Part shown: positions 1 through 11,345 of the stretch, in pieces | Layout of the letters: each line of letters starts with the position of its first letter | How positions within the stretch are numbered: position 1 is the stretch's first letter | Assembly (NCBI RefSeq): GCF_905147045.1 | Contig: NC_065898.1 | Span: forward strand, 1,302,001 to 1,366,000 | DNA from: Nymphalis io | Taxonomy: Eukaryota > Arthropoda > Insecta > Lepidoptera > Nymphalidae | Reading direction: 5' to 3' | Length of the DNA: 64,000 nucleotides | Position numbers and translations under genes: made by a program | Notes under the pieces: model-generated | Seen by the model: the letters and a program-made list of their open reading frames with translations, nothing else | The model's database searches: none | Told to the model about the DNA's origin: nothing

Positions 1-240
1 CTCTCATAATCCGATGGGACGTCAATCCGACGCGACCGGAAAGAGTCCAGGCGCAGGACCAATGGCTTTACGTGCTTTCCGAAGCACGGAAGTGTATACA
101 CTTCCAACTTCCAGACTCCGGGCTGCTACTGAGAATTTTCTAACTGAAAAACCCAATAACTTTTTATTGGCCAGACCTTGGAATTGAACTCAGGACCTCC
201 GGGTTTGCGGATATCCGACCACTAGACCAACGAGGCAGTC
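1..240 (-). mobile_element. SINE-D, 3' part cut by window start
   Basis: Head with complemented B box GGAATTGAACTCAGGACC at about 180-197 and A-box complement CACTAGACCAACGAGGC near 220-237. The body includes the conserved CTGAGAATTTTCT and CCAATAACTTTTTATTGGCC segments. The (ATT)n tail lies before position 1. Confidence 0.85.
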
Positions 241-261
241 ATGGGAGTACAAATATTAGGT

Positions 262-405
262 AAAAAAATAGCCTATGTCCTTTTATGTTTCTTGACGTTC
301 AAGCTTGCTTCATACCAAATTTCAATCGTATTTGTAGCTTAGTCGTGAAAGTGTAATGGACAGATAGAGTTAATTTCGCATTTATACTATGACTATAGAT
401 AATTT
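262..405 (+). repeat. Family F (Helitron-like) fragment
   Basis: Contains TTCAAGCTTGCTTCATACC, a CGTGAAAGTGTAA segment and TTTCGCATTTATACTATGACTATAGAT, shared with the better copies at 24488 and 55115. The GC-rich hairpin end is missing. Confidence 0.5.
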
Positions 406-428
406 TCTAACAATAAGTGAGATTTACT

Positions 429-640
429 GGTGGTAGAGCTTTGTGCAACTCGTCTGGGTAAGTACCACCCACTCATCAGATATTCTACCGCAAAACAGCA
501 GTTGTATTATTGTGTTTCGGTTTGAAGGGTGAGTGAGCCAGTGTAATTACAGTCACAAGGGACATAAAATGGTCGTTGGTGACCACTTACCATCAGGCGG
601 CCCATATGCTCGTCCGCCTTCCTATTCTATTTAAAAAAAG
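429..640 (+). mobile_element. Repeat-B copy with internal deletion
   Basis: Starts GGTGGTAGAGCTTTGTGCAA and ends CTATTCTATTTAAAAAAA. About 75 bp are missing in the middle: ACATAAAATGG joins directly to TCGTTGGTGACC. Confidence 0.85.
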
Positions 641-1040
641 ATTAACATTTTCTGTGTTGTTTTATATCACATTAATATAATAAATGAAACGAATGGTTGT
701 ACTTTTGTTCCTGAGACCAAAATGGGAAAAATGTTTAAAAATTGCTAAAAAAGTTTATACAATATTTGCATAATTGATTTTAATAACATCTGTTGTTTGT
801 ATTAACAAGATTTCAGTTAGCGAATGTTTGAAAATTAAACTCGATCTTAAAACAAATGAAATTCATTTTTTATAAATATGAAATATTGATGTACCGACCT
901 GAAATTTAAATTGGAATTTTTCAATTTTCTCAACAGGATGTTTAAGCTTCATAGGAACTCAGGACTAATGAGTATTCTATATATACATATAGAAAACAAA
1001 GATGGCAGGTTTGCTATGTTTTACTAGCAAATTATGATAT
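641..1040. other. AT-rich, nothing recognised
   Basis: No open frame of note and no match to the families in the window. Short TATATACATATA tract near 977-990. Confidence 0.6.
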
Positions 1041-1480
1041 CAATCTAGCTTGTTAGCGTCTCGAATATCCGTATTCTGGCTGGGAACTGACGCTCAGGAA
1101 ATGTTACTATAGAGTGACGCAGGCGAGCATTCCTAAGCGTCCAGGCAGGTGGACTGCGTCATACTTTTCGTGCATTTTAAACAATAAACTCACCTCAATT
1201 AAATAGGTTATTCCAAGTTCTTATGAGTGTGATATATGAAGTGTGATTGAGCGAGGTGGAAGCCACCACGCCACCTTTTTATCGCGGCAAAAACGCGTTA
1301 CGCGTTTCCCCCTTGTTAAGTGGACAGATATGCAGGACTCGCCGGGGTCCAAGGCGCGTAATGAGCCCTGAACATCGGAAAACCCAGCCAACCAGAGGGT
1401 ATCGCTCTCCGTATTTACGAGGAGCACCGCGGGATCGCTAGCGCATGCTTCCGTGACGAGGTGAAACCATCTGGCTCAAT
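1041..1480. other. GC-rich island, probable decayed retroelement
   Basis: CpG-rich block containing GCGGCAAAAACGCGTTACGCG and CGCCGGGGTCCAAGGCGCG. Short frames are open on both strands at 1221-1441 (about 65 codons each). The minus-strand frame includes LWLAGFSDVQGSLRALDPG and the plus-strand frame includes RTRRGPRRVMSPEHRKTQP; neither is assignable to a family. Composition and position between repeats suggest an old GC-rich transposon, but the identity is open. Confidence 0.35.
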
Positions 1481-1484
1481 GGAC

Positions 1485-1640
1485 GGTGTCATGAGGAAAC
1501 CTGAATTTGTTGGACGAAAATCATCACCTATGTATCCATCAATTCTCATTGAAGCGTCGTGGTGAAATAAACTCCTAATCTTTTCCTCAAATGGAGAGGA
1601 GAGTTTAGTCCAGCATTAAGAAATTTACAAGCTGTTATTT
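1485..1640 (+). repeat. SINE-A 3' half, degraded
   Basis: ATGAGGAAACCTGAATTTG, GCGTCGTGGTGAAATAAACTC and GGAGAGGAGAGTTTAGTCCAGC align in order with the 3' half of SINE-A, ending at ACAAGCTGTTA. The head is lost. Confidence 0.6.
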
Positions 1641-1660
1641 ACTTACTTGTGTTGTACTTC

Positions 1661-1705
1661 TTCTTTCAAATGTCAAATCAGTAATGATAGAAAGGGAGGA
1701 ATCAG
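1661..1705 (-). repeat. Family J fragment
   Basis: CTTCTTTCAAATGTCAAATCAG followed by AATGATAGAAAGGG is the complement of the segment seen at 28665 and 32094. Too short to define ends. Confidence 0.35.
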
Positions 1706-2660
1706 TATTTACCAAAAAGTCGATAAGCTTCTTTGAATTCATATTTATTTATATTCTTAATAATTATTATGTAATATGAAATAGTCACGGATTATGTGTC
1801 CGTACTTTTGTTCAATTTAATTATTAAATTTATGCTTTTTTATATACTTATACATAATAACAATAGCAATTGTTTTCTTATATCGGTACATTGTAAGTAT
1901 ATTTAAAACTAACCGTATATATTAAAATCGTACGGATACCGAGGTCGCTAGTTATTGTAAAACATAAAATAGTTTCGACCTTGACTTTAGATATAATAAG
2001 CAAGCCATCAAATATACCTGTCGGAAGAGACAATCAGATACAGAGACAATGGGACATTAAATATGGCGGACAGTTATCATTTGACAGTGCATAGATAAAA
2101 TATACAAGTGTTTATTAATTTTTTTAAATAACAACTAAGGCCAAGTCCCTCAAAATAAAGTTATTAAATTTATTAACAAATTATATATAGTGAAATTGAA
2201 AAATAGATATTACTGTGACTCTCCTAATAAAAAAATATAATATTTATTAACAAAAGCAAAGTTAATTGCCCAGTTTTGGAAACTTCCTATTTTTCTTAAT
2301 TACAAACAATATATGTAATAATTTTAAAATAAAATCACCTGCCTATAAATAGCTTCTTCATCCTTGACACGCAATCAATGAAATATAGTTGTGTGTACGG
2401 CCTTATAAAAATTAACGACCGACATAGCATCGTGTCAATATTCAAAGCGATTACACGAACATATCATTAATTCTAAGATGTTTTGGAAACATGTTATGTA
2501 GTGGTATTATAATTTCACGCTATAATAGTACTATATAATAACTGTTTTTAATCTTTGTAAGAATACGGTAAAATGATGGTAAGGGCATATTTTTTCAAAC
2601 TGCGTCTATGCACGAACTTTCGCTCACGTCACCGAATACTGGCTGTTAAGAAACATCAAC
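1706..2660. other. AT-rich, nothing recognised
   Basis: Long A/T runs with no ORF above about 60 codons. No inverted ends or family matches seen. Confidence 0.6.
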
Positions 2661-2774
2661 ATTATTTATTTTATTTATTTAAATATGTACTTTTTTGACC
2701 ACCATACATTGTGTAGTAGGACAAAAGGTGGACTTAATGCCGGACTAAAGGCATTCTCTACCAGTCAACCAGTA
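2661..2774 (-). repeat. LINE 3' tail, family I
   Basis: Read on the minus strand this is a GACTGGTAGAGAATGCC segment, GGCATTAAGTCCACC, then a tail of AAATAAATAAAATAAATAA type. A second, more decayed copy is at 42380. The shape is a typical lepidopteran LINE 3' end; the clade is not assigned. Confidence 0.5.
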
Positions 2775-2820
2775 TATATATATATATATATATATATATG
2801 TAAATTATATATATATATTA
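2773..2820. repeat. (TA)n microsatellite
   Basis: (TA) run to 2799, then a second shorter run after TGTAAAT. Confidence 0.95.
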
Positions 2821-3448
2821 TTTATGTCAAAGATGTCAAAGATGAAGAGAACTATCTGACAAAATATGCTCACGGAGACTAGTCTTGAAAGTAAATTTTG
2901 AAGTGGCTTTTCTTATATGCTCAGGTACTTTCTTCCATAATCGGACAGCTTGAACGGAGTAAGAATTCGAAACAAAACCAGAAGGTAAGAATCAAAGGTA
3001 AAAAATTATAGTTATAGAAAGAATTAATAATAAAGAAGAAATAATAAATAAATTTTGAAATCGAATTGTAGTTTCTGAAATAAGCACATTATTAACACTA
3101 TCCATCTTTATAACATTAAGTATAGTTTTGGTCGGAATGCTTGATATTATGATATTATAGCCCAATTCATCACGAATAACTGTGTGTATAAATCAAATGT
3201 CATAGCCGGTATTGCCGGTTAACTATTAAGAGAATAGTGATTATCGCAAGATCAATGAACTGTTAAGCTTCATCTCCGTAAAATAAATTGGATTTTTTTT
3301 TCATATTGATAAGCACGTGTAGCAATTTTTCAATAATATATTTTGTCAACAGATATATTCACAATGTTGTGTAATGTTAGTTAACTGAAATTGTTAGGCA
3401 TCAGATATTGAAATCGTGGATTGTTTTATTTATAATGAGTTACCACCC
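2821..3448. other. AT-rich, nothing recognised
   Basis: Contains CATAGCCGGTATTGCCGGTTAAC near 3200 (a short inverted CCGG pair) and a T run at 3293. No gene or known repeat. Confidence 0.55.
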
Positions 3449-3719
3449 TGTAGGCGTTAGGTACCTTTCATGCACCTATTCAGATATTCTACCGCAAAAC
3501 AGCAATACTTGATATTGTTGTGTTCCGGTTTGAAGGGTGAGTTGGCACAGTGTAATTACACGCACAAGGGACATAACATCTTAGTTCCCAAGGTTGGTGG
3601 TGCATTGGTGATATAAGCGATGGTTAACATTTCTAACAATGTCAATGTCTATGGACGTTGGTGACCACTTACCATCAGGTGGCCCATATGCTCGTCCGCC
3701 AACCTATACTATAAAAAAA
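3449..3719 (+). mobile_element. Repeat-B copy
   Basis: The 5' 40 bp are rearranged (TACCACCCTGTAGGCGTTAGG). From ATTCTACCGCAAAACAGC to ACTATAAAAAAA the copy is nearly complete. Confidence 0.85.
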
Positions 3720-4230
3720 TGCATTCCTGATAACGTGTTTGCGATTATTAGTATGTAAATTTCATGATGATCGGTTAAGACATAAAAGCGATGAAGCCCC
3801 CGATTGCACTCAATGCAACTTTATTTTATATTTCGTTTTAAGTAATACCATCTTTTAATAATTAAACGCTCGTTGTAAAATACATTTCGTCTTAATGCAT
3901 TTAATGCATCATATATATATATATATATTTATTTTATTATATATATATATGCTGAGGCAAACCACACAATGCATTAATAAAATATATATATATATACCCA
4001 TACATTTTATAGCTAGGTATACGCATTTTTAATAAAATTCCGAAGTCTATTCATGAGTTGCCACAAAACAGGCTTAAATTAGTTATCAAAAATAATCTTA
4101 TTAGTAAAGCCTGATACTCTGTTACTTAATATATGTCTGACAAAATGCGTGGATTAAATGATAGCTGGATCTCGTGCAGGAATTAAGTTTAAGTAATTAA
4201 TAAAAATTTGTATTTTTGTAAAAAAAACTA
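3720..4230. other. AT-rich with (AT)n tracts
   Basis: TTTCATGATGATCGGTTAAGAC near 3761 is a short family F piece. Two (AT)n tracts at 3910-3950 face each other around TTTATTTTAT. A third (TA) run is at about 3981-3995. Confidence 0.5.
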
Positions 4231-4370
4231 GAGTAACTACTGAGTTTCTTGCTGGTTCCTCCTGGTAGAATCCATGTTCCGAACCGTTGGTAGAGCTTGA
4301 TGATTCAAGTACTCGTAAAAAACCTAATTAAATAAAAATCTTTTGATTGATTGAACATTTATAATTAATA
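4231..4370 (+). repeat. LINE 3' tail, family G
   Basis: TTGCTGGTTCCTCCTGGTAGAA, CCGAACCGTTGGTAGAGC and AATAAAAATCTTTTGATTGATTG follow the order of the better minus-strand copy at 46797. The terminal TTTGAC repeats are degraded. Confidence 0.5.
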
Positions 4371-4980
4371 TAAGAAGTTGCTGACAACAATATCTTTAAT
4401 AGTAAAAAACCTAATCATTATAATATTATACCGAACAACTTGGTAAACAAAGACATTTATGTATGATTAATAAGACATAATAATATTAACAAGAAAGAAA
4501 AAATAATGTAGAAGTCTTTTACATATAGTAATTAATTTGAAAAAAATGCCTCGAAATAAAATATCCGACTATTTCGTGTGTAGCTATGTCACGTTATTTA
4601 TAACGTTAGTAAAATGTTTTGTGAATAGAAGTGTATTAAAGAATAAATAAATAAGTAAAAGTACGTTAATCTAGACATAAAAAAACAAAGAAAATTTCCC
4701 TTTCTATAAAAAGTATGATTTGGCGCTTTAGATGGAGCTGGCAGTTATGCAAATATTTTAAAAAATCTTCTTAAAGTAACATAATTCACTTAAAAACTCA
4801 AAGTTCTTAATTTAAACAGAAATTATCAAATTTTTTACGAGTATTTCAATAAGGAATTCTGTTGTTTTTTTATGTACACACTCAATCAATACATGACAAA
4901 TAACAACTTATAATGATTGGAATATAGTAACGTAATAATTATTTACATTAAGGCCTTAATGACGCCTTAAACGCACTTGG
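4371..4980. other. AT-rich, nothing recognised
   Basis: Poly-A and A/T runs only. No frame above about 50 codons. Confidence 0.6.
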
Positions 4981-5240
4981 ACCCACCCCCCCACTGTTCC
5001 CGAGGAGGACACGCGTAACACGTTTTTCCAACGATAAAAAAAGGGTTGTCTGGAAGAGATCACTACTTGAGTGATACGACCGCCCTTGGCATGCATCATT
5101 TTACAGACCGCAATTATGTTTATATAGCATTACTATTCTTAAGTTTTATTTTCTTTCTTTTTCTTTTTTACTTGTATTTGTCTTTTTTTCCTTTTGAGTG
5201 TGCAATAAAGTTATTTAATAATAATAATACTTTTATGTAA
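4981..5240 (+). repeat. LINE 3' end, family H
   Basis: GAGGAGGACACGCGTAACACG and GGGTTGTCTGGAAGAGATCAC, then ATACGACCGCCCTTGGCATG, a T-rich stretch and TGTGCAATAAAGTT before (TAA)n. This is the recognisable 3' UTR and polyadenylation-like end of a lepidopteran LINE, with nothing of ORF2 left. A small piece of the same unit lies at 57526. Confidence 0.65.
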
Positions 5241-5339
5241 AATTTTCACATTTCACACTTTCTTTCCTAAATGCAATACTGGTTTATTGTCAATATTATA
5301 TAGTTACATATATCCGCAAGCAAAACATGATATTGCTGA

Positions 5340-5610
5340 CACATATGACATTATGCAATTTAAACAGCGCACGCTTTGGTCGGAAACGGTGTCGGAACTC
5401 ACGCGCCGCACCCGACCGAATGAAACACTTTCTTCGTTTTTTAGACCAAGTTATAAGCGATTTGTTGATTGATGAGATTGTGTTTTTTAGGTATATGGTA
5501 ATTGAGATTCCGAGCGTCAGATGGGTAAGCGTAAGATTTCGAGTGTCAGGTAACGTAAGCGTAAGATTTGTTATTGCAAGTGCGTTAACGTGTGCGTGAG
5601 ATCAGTACAC
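5340..5610. other. Moderately GC-rich block with local tandem duplication
   Basis: A CpG-containing stretch at 5368-5425 includes TCACGCGCCGCACCCGACCG. It is followed by two copies of a roughly 29-bp unit at about 5513-5541 and 5542-5571, each ending GTAAGCGTAAGATTT. Overlapping open frames of 60-90 codons look non-coding. Nothing identifies it as an exon. Confidence 0.4.
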
Positions 5611-6799
5611 GATAGGGGCTAACTGAGACTGTTACACATGACTTATTTAGATATCAATTCTTGTGATTACTCCAGTAAATAGAACTATAGTAACTTCTCA
5701 TGATCTTTATATGATTCCTAATGTCAATAAAAATTTACAGTCGTACTTAATTGCAACGTTTCTTTTATGTATCGTTTAAAATTATACTTTCTAATGCTTA
5801 TGCTTAAATAGAAAAAAAAACATTCTATTACGAGTATTAAGTTAAACGAGTCGTCTTCGCTTCCAAAACAATTGATCACGCGATAAATCAAATACATGTT
5901 TTTTTTCCATACAATATGGCCGACAATTCAATTCGACAATTGCTATGTGCCAAACGCTCACATTTGTTCGTGTATTGATACGCGTGACAGTTTCATCCGC
6001 TGTCATTTCATCCCTCGCATCTCATACCACATCGTTAAATGCGTGCAACGCGCTACCGCCTCACGCCAATGTTACGTAAACTTCACGTTACACTTCATAT
6101 TAAGCATGTGTTTGTCCGTCATTTATAAATCTTTACGAGTAATAATGGTAGTGTAAGTTGGCTCGTTTTTTTTCCGTAACAAACTGCTGTATAGCATGCA
6201 TAAGTAATATTAATGTTTATCGAGTATATTACAGTATCGAAAGATTTATCGTATCAAGTTTTTTTTTAAAATATACAGTAACAAATGTGTGTTTTACTTT
6301 TGTGTGTTTAATGCATTCATTTACATAATAATTATTTATTTTAAGGTTTAAAATATATACAAATAAAAAGTGTTTATGTTATTTATTGGTATATTATTTT
6401 TATTATAGCACTATAAAAGTAGCTTGTTTCATTTTTTTAAGTTGACATTTCAATAAGAAGCAATAATGACGTCAATGATCGTTGATCACAATTGTTTGTT
6501 AAAGAAATGTAATTATGAAAATCTCAAAGAAGTTTTTCCATTGAATCGCAGAATGAAAAGTGAAATTGCAAAACTTTAAAATGTGCTACGTCAGTGCCCG
6601 TTTTTAATAACAAAAGGTCGTACCCTAAAAATGAGATGAAATAGGCGCAAACAGGGAGGAAACAGCACAGTCAGGTAATTACTTTGAAGCGTAATTAAAA
6701 AGAATTATTCAAGCGTTAATAAACAAATTAAGCAACATTTATTATAAGTACGGTAACCATAAAAAATATAAAAGTAGATAGGTTGGTAATCCTGCAATA
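5611..6799. other. Unassigned; more complex sequence at 5890-6160
   Basis: Mostly AT-rich. The 5890-6160 part is less simple, with ACGCGTGACAG, CGTGCAACGCGCTACCGCC and TTACGTAAACTTCACGTTAC. It has no family match and no convincing frame. It might be conserved non-coding DNA, but nothing proves that. Confidence 0.35.
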
Positions 6800-6994
6800 C
6801 TATTCTCTAAGAATACACTTCACTCATCCGTGAAATATTGACAAACGACTTATGGTGATATACTATTTTGATGCTTGTTTTCTTTATTTTGATTCTTGAA
6901 ATGTTACAATTATTATAGTGAATGTCGCATATCACTTTCGGACATTTCACGACCGTTTTCTGCGATGAGTTTCGAGTTAGTTCTTATAGAAAAG
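6800..6994 (+). mobile_element. MITE-E copy
   Basis: Left end CTATTCTCTAAGAATA and right end GTTCTTATAGAAAAG are imperfect inverted repeats. Interior CGTGAAATATTGACAAACGAC pairs loosely with GGACATTTCACGACCG, giving a foldback element. No coding capacity. Confidence 0.7.
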
Positions 6995-7364
6995 CCCTAT
7001 AGGTGGTGAGTGATTGATTTATCGATCGATTTTAAGAACTAGAACCGAGCCGTTTTGTCCTTTACGTGCCTCTGATAACGCTTTGAGTATATTGTACGAG
7101 AAACTGTTCCATTTTTAAGCACTTCCGATACTGACATATTTTGACGTAACGTATATTGGACTCATGCGGCTTTTATTGTTAATAAAGACTGTTTTACTCT
7201 TGTCTATAATTACACTGTCTAATTGACGTTTAAAACCGTAATAATACAAAGAACGTAGTAATAAAAGGTAATGACGTTTATTGTTGAAATAAATAATTAC
7301 CCCATGTTATACTCCACGTGGACCTGTCACAAAGCCCTAAAATTTAGAAGAAACTTTTCAACGA
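6995..7364. other. AT-rich, nothing recognised
   Basis: Includes a short ATTTATCGATCGATTTT palindrome-like stretch near 7017. No gene. Confidence 0.55.
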
Positions 7365-7495
7365 CTGTAAATAACATCCCAGTTCTGGGCTTACTCCTTC
7401 TCTCGAAGAGAGAGTTAGGAGTTTATTCCACTACGCTACCTCGACACCGATTCGTATATCCACTGGTGTCAGAATTTCAACTGGTACATGAAGAT
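7365..7495 (-). repeat. SINE-A 3' half, degraded
   Basis: CCCAGTTCTGGGCTTACTCC, GAGTTTATTCCACTACGC and CCACTGGTGTCAGAATTTCA align in order with the complement of the SINE-A body. Confidence 0.5.
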
Positions 7496-8738
7496 TATAC
7501 GAGTTTTTACGCCGTCTGAATTACCCCTCATATACATTTCTATTATCCGTTGAACAGAATGCGGCCATAAGATAAACAAGAAAAAAAATAGGATAAGACA
7601 TAATATGTATTAAATACTCGTATTAGTATGTCTATATGTATACGGTGTCCCAAATACACTATTGAGCCTACATATGACCTTGGAATATTACTCTCATAGC
7701 ATCAAAACATTTAGAAAACAAAAAATTTAAATCTTAAAGAACTTTTTTAAATCATACTTTTTAAAATGCAGCCTGCAAATAAAACGATGACGTTCCGTGG
7801 CGAAAAACCTTCATGGTCAACATAATAGCACCTTTTCAATCTCGGTAGCCTAAGTAACGAAAAATCTTTTTGAATTTCTTCAAGAAACACCACTTAATTA
7901 CTTTTCCAGTAAATGTAGATGATGAAACTTCGTTTAATTTATAGTAGTTTTATACAATCCCTTGTTTAAAAAAGATATAATTTAAGCAAAGTTTATGGTG
8001 TACACTTATCTAATCTCAAAAATGAATATCTTACTTATAAGAATAAAATTATGAAAGTAGATTGTTATGAGTACTTTATATAATTAATAAAACGCAACCA
8101 TACATGAAAACATTATTCAAAACGGTACCATGTAGTATATAAGATATTTTTTGTATAAACTCTAAACTTATAATATATTTAAGGTTAAACAAAATAAATG
8201 TCCGCGTTACTAGAACATACAGTTCATTAAGAGTTATAATGGTAAGCCAGTGATGTTAATCTTACACCATGTTAATTGAAGAACTATGGCGTTCATTATG
8301 TCTGGTTAAAAAATGATCAACCAAAAATAAAGCAAAAGATACGCAATATATTTTCACTTTTATTTTGCAATCAAGATCGCTTTCATTTTGAACACAATTT
8401 TAAATACGTTTGACAATTATATAGTATGTGGCTTTTTTATGTTAGTGGTATGAAGGGTGCGCTTCAATCGCAGCTATTAAACCAAATAAATCATTCGCAA
8501 AAATAACATCAAGGTGGTGATATTTTTGTAGTCTTTTTTAATTATCCTAATGTTATAATGAGATAAGATTTTTGTATGTTTTTTTTTTATTAATTAAGGC
8601 AATGATAATGTTTATAATAGGTTTCATGTTTCGCGACCAAAGACTAAATATTTTTTTATTATAATAAAACAATAAGACGTATTGTTTGATTCATTACTCA
8701 AATCGAATGTGTTATATTTGTTTATATATCATTGTTTA
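7496..8738. other. AT-rich, nothing recognised
   Basis: Long stretch of low complexity. No open frame above about 60 codons and no inverted ends. Confidence 0.6.
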
Positions 8739-9008
8739 AACATTATAATAATAATTATAATATAAATAATATCCTGGGATAGTTTTCACACACGGCCATC
8801 TGATCCCAAATTAAGCTTGTACAGAGCTAGTGCTATGGAAACCAGACAACTGATATACTACACATACTATTTTTCTTTTGTAAATACATACTTATATAGA
8901 TAATTACACCCAGACTCAGGACAAACAGACATGATCGAACCCACAACCTTCGGCGTGAAAGGCAAGCATCCAACAACCACGCCAATCGGCTCGTCAAGTC
9001 AACATTAT
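8739..9008 (-). mobile_element. SINE-C with 8-bp target-site duplication
   Basis: The (TAA)n tail complement is at the left, CTGATCCCAAATTAAGC and TAAATACATACTTATATAGA are in the body, and the tRNA-like head ends in CGCCAATCGGCTCGTCA. AACATTAT flanks both sides (8739-8746 and 9001-9008). About 20 bp between ACAGACATG and ATCGAACCC are missing. Confidence 0.85.
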
Positions 9009-9576
9009 GACATTGTATTATAAATTTTACCCGTGAGAAGTTTGGACTTTTTTGTTTTATAAGCAGCAGAGAAAATTCAATTTTTGTGCGTTATGTATTT
9101 TAAATGGGATTCTAAATTCGAATATTCAATAAGATCTAAATATAGTTTATTCAAGTAGGCTCTTACAAGCCCTTCAAAAGGGCTGTTTAGTATAAAAAGC
9201 CTTATAATGTTTTTTAGCATGACTTTTAACTTTACATATTGTTCAATATAAAATTATCGATGTTATTTTGTTATTTATAGCATCGAATACAATTGAATCT
9301 TTTATTATATGAACAATTCAAATGAAATTGTTATTTCATACCTTTAGCATTTAGCTTATGTTTGTCGTGACAAGCATCATAATATAATCGTTGTGTAAGG
9401 ATTTATAACTTTGATTTATATACGGAGGTATTTCGTGTTCGTCCTTAATATATATAACACTTAAGGGACCAATCGTGGCATTGAAGTTTTGTTTTAAAAC
9501 TAGTCTACTGTTATGACTATGAATTAGTTATGTATTTGTTATAAAGCCAATAATCTTATTACCTTAAGACCTATAT
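9009..9576. other. AT-rich with possible family G scrap
   Basis: AATATAGTTTATTCAAGTAGGC near 9139-9160 resembles the 3' end of family G in complement. Otherwise nothing. Confidence 0.45.
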
Positions 9577-9861
9577 AAAGATTTAATAATAATAATATCC
9601 TGGGACATTTTTCACAAACAAGGCCATCTGATCCCAAATTAAGCTTGTACAAAGCTTGTGCTATGGAAACCAGACAACTGATAAACTACGTATACTACTT
9701 TTCTTTTGTAAATACATACTTATATAGATAATTACACCCAGACTCAGGACAAACAGACATGTTCATGCACTCATGTCTGTTCTGGGTGGAAATCGAACCC
9801 ACAACCTTCGGCGTGATAGGCAAGTATCTATCAACCACGCCAATCGGCTCGTCAAAGATTT
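9577..9861 (-). mobile_element. SINE-C with 8-bp target-site duplication
   Basis: Complete copy flanked by AAAGATTT at 9577-9584 and 9854-9861. B-box complement ATCGAACCC is at about 9792. The head ends ACGCCAATCGGCTCGTC. Confidence 0.9.
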
Positions 9862-9910
9862 GAATTTATCTTAAGTAAGTTTTTTCAACAGTCTATGATT
9901 ATCTAGATAC

Positions 9911-10080
9911 TTGGTGGTTTGGTTATGTGCAAGCTCGTCTGGGTAAGTACCATCCACTCTTCAGATATTCTACCGCAAAACAGAACTACTTGGTATTGCC
10001 GTGTTCCAGTTTGAAGAGTGAGTGAGCCAGTGTAATGACAGGCACAAGGGACATAACATTTTAGTTCCCAAGGTTGGTTG
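9911..10080 (+). mobile_element. Repeat-B, 3'-truncated
   Basis: Starts TGGTGGTTTGGTTATGTGC and runs through CAGTGTAATGACAGGCACAAG to CCCAAGGTTGG. Family F sequence begins at the break. Confidence 0.8.
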
Positions 10081-10175
10081 GATACCCTATGCAATTTTCG
10101 GTCCCCTAGACAACGCGTAAGCAAAATTTCATGAAGATCAGTTAAGCAGTTAAGATCTTAAAGCGTAACAAACAA
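10081..10175 (+). repeat. Family F-like fragment
   Basis: Shares AGACAACG..GC.AAATTTCATGA.GATC with 26240-26420 and then a CGTAACAAACAA motif. Confidence 0.45.
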
Positions 10176-11069
10176 TTGAGTTCGTTTGTTTTCCATGCGC
10201 TTATATCAAGATCTACGAGTTATATTTTAAGTTTTTGTGTTTATTTAATGAATTCAATTATAATTCAATTAATTTCATATTCTCGCCTGATATCTTGATA
10301 TCGAACTGAACTCCAACTCCGTCTTTACCTGTAAAAATGAAACATATATTAATTTTGTGATATGACATGACATGACATTATATAGCCGGAATTCAATTGA
10401 AATATGTACGTTATAGTACTAAATGGTTTCATAATAATTTTATTGTCCTTGGTCTTGTTCTATTAATACATAAATGTGTTTTTAAACGTTTTTTTTTGCA
10501 ACTGAAAATGATAAAAAACATCATAGTCAAATGTAAATTCTCAAAGTCCTAAATAGAATACCCTTATTTCGATCGAATCCATTTCTACGGATCAGTACGT
10601 GCCTTAATGGAATTCTATACAACCCAAGCTATGCCTAACTAAATACGTACTTTATACATTCGGTAAATAGATGTATAAATAATATTGGATACACTGTCGT
10701 TGTTTTAAGTATCATAAAAAAAAAAACAATGTAATGGTCTTTGAACAACTTCCAATGCCTCGATCATAACATGTTACGTCATGATAAATAAACCAACGAA
10801 ATCGGGGAGACTATTAATATCAGTTTCAAATAACTGGAATAAATACAATTCAATTATAATTTCAAGTTTATTTAACACCAACCCTGAATGGATGAGTGAA
10901 TGAGTTTATAGCCAGTGTCAGGATAATGTAAGGATTCTATCGATACATTCAAATCTGTGCTGTTATTTAAAAATTATGGTGGTACATATAAAGAAACTCA
11001 CATCTATAAATAAGCCCGGAAATATTTTTTTCACAGTTATGTCAAACTTGCTAAATTATAGCGCGATTC
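10176..11069. other. AT-rich, nothing recognised
   Basis: A (TGACA)-type short tandem, ATGACATGACATGACAT, lies near 10362-10378, and an A run at 10718. No gene. Confidence 0.55.
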
Positions 11070-11345
11070 AATGTACAAGCAGCGCCATCTATCGACCAAA
11101 AGATAGAATAATGACATTGTTTCTCTCGGGATGCCTGAACCACTGGATCATTGAGACCCTGGCCCTTCGGGCCAAAATAAAAAGACACGGCAAGTGTACT
11201 TGCCAGTGAGGAACTGCCCGGGTAAAGGAGGCAACCCCGAGGCCCAAACCCGGACTGGCAAGCAGCCATTTAGGAAGAACCAGCTTATTATATTCAGCTC
11301 TCTCTTGGAAAAACTACCCAATAGTCCATACGCCCGTCCGACTAC
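11070..11345. repeat. GC-richer unidentified repeat-like block
   Basis: Contains the GCGCCATCTATCGACC motif, a tight hairpin TGGCCCTTCGGGCCA (11160-11174) and a GGCAAGT/ACTTGCC inverted pair (11189-11204). CCCGGGTAAAGGAGGCAACCC and AAGGAAAAAAAATGA follow near the end. It looks like the 3' UTR of an old retroelement, but no ORF survives. Confidence 0.35.

Noticed and set aside
2773..2820. Dinucleotide tracts as a CRISPR or centromeric array
   Set aside because: Simple (TA)n with no spacers or higher-order unit. Nothing CRISPR-like exists in the window.
5327..5599. 90-codon frame in a GC-richer block
   Set aside because: Overlaps another frame of similar length, has no domain-like pattern and runs through a tandem duplication.
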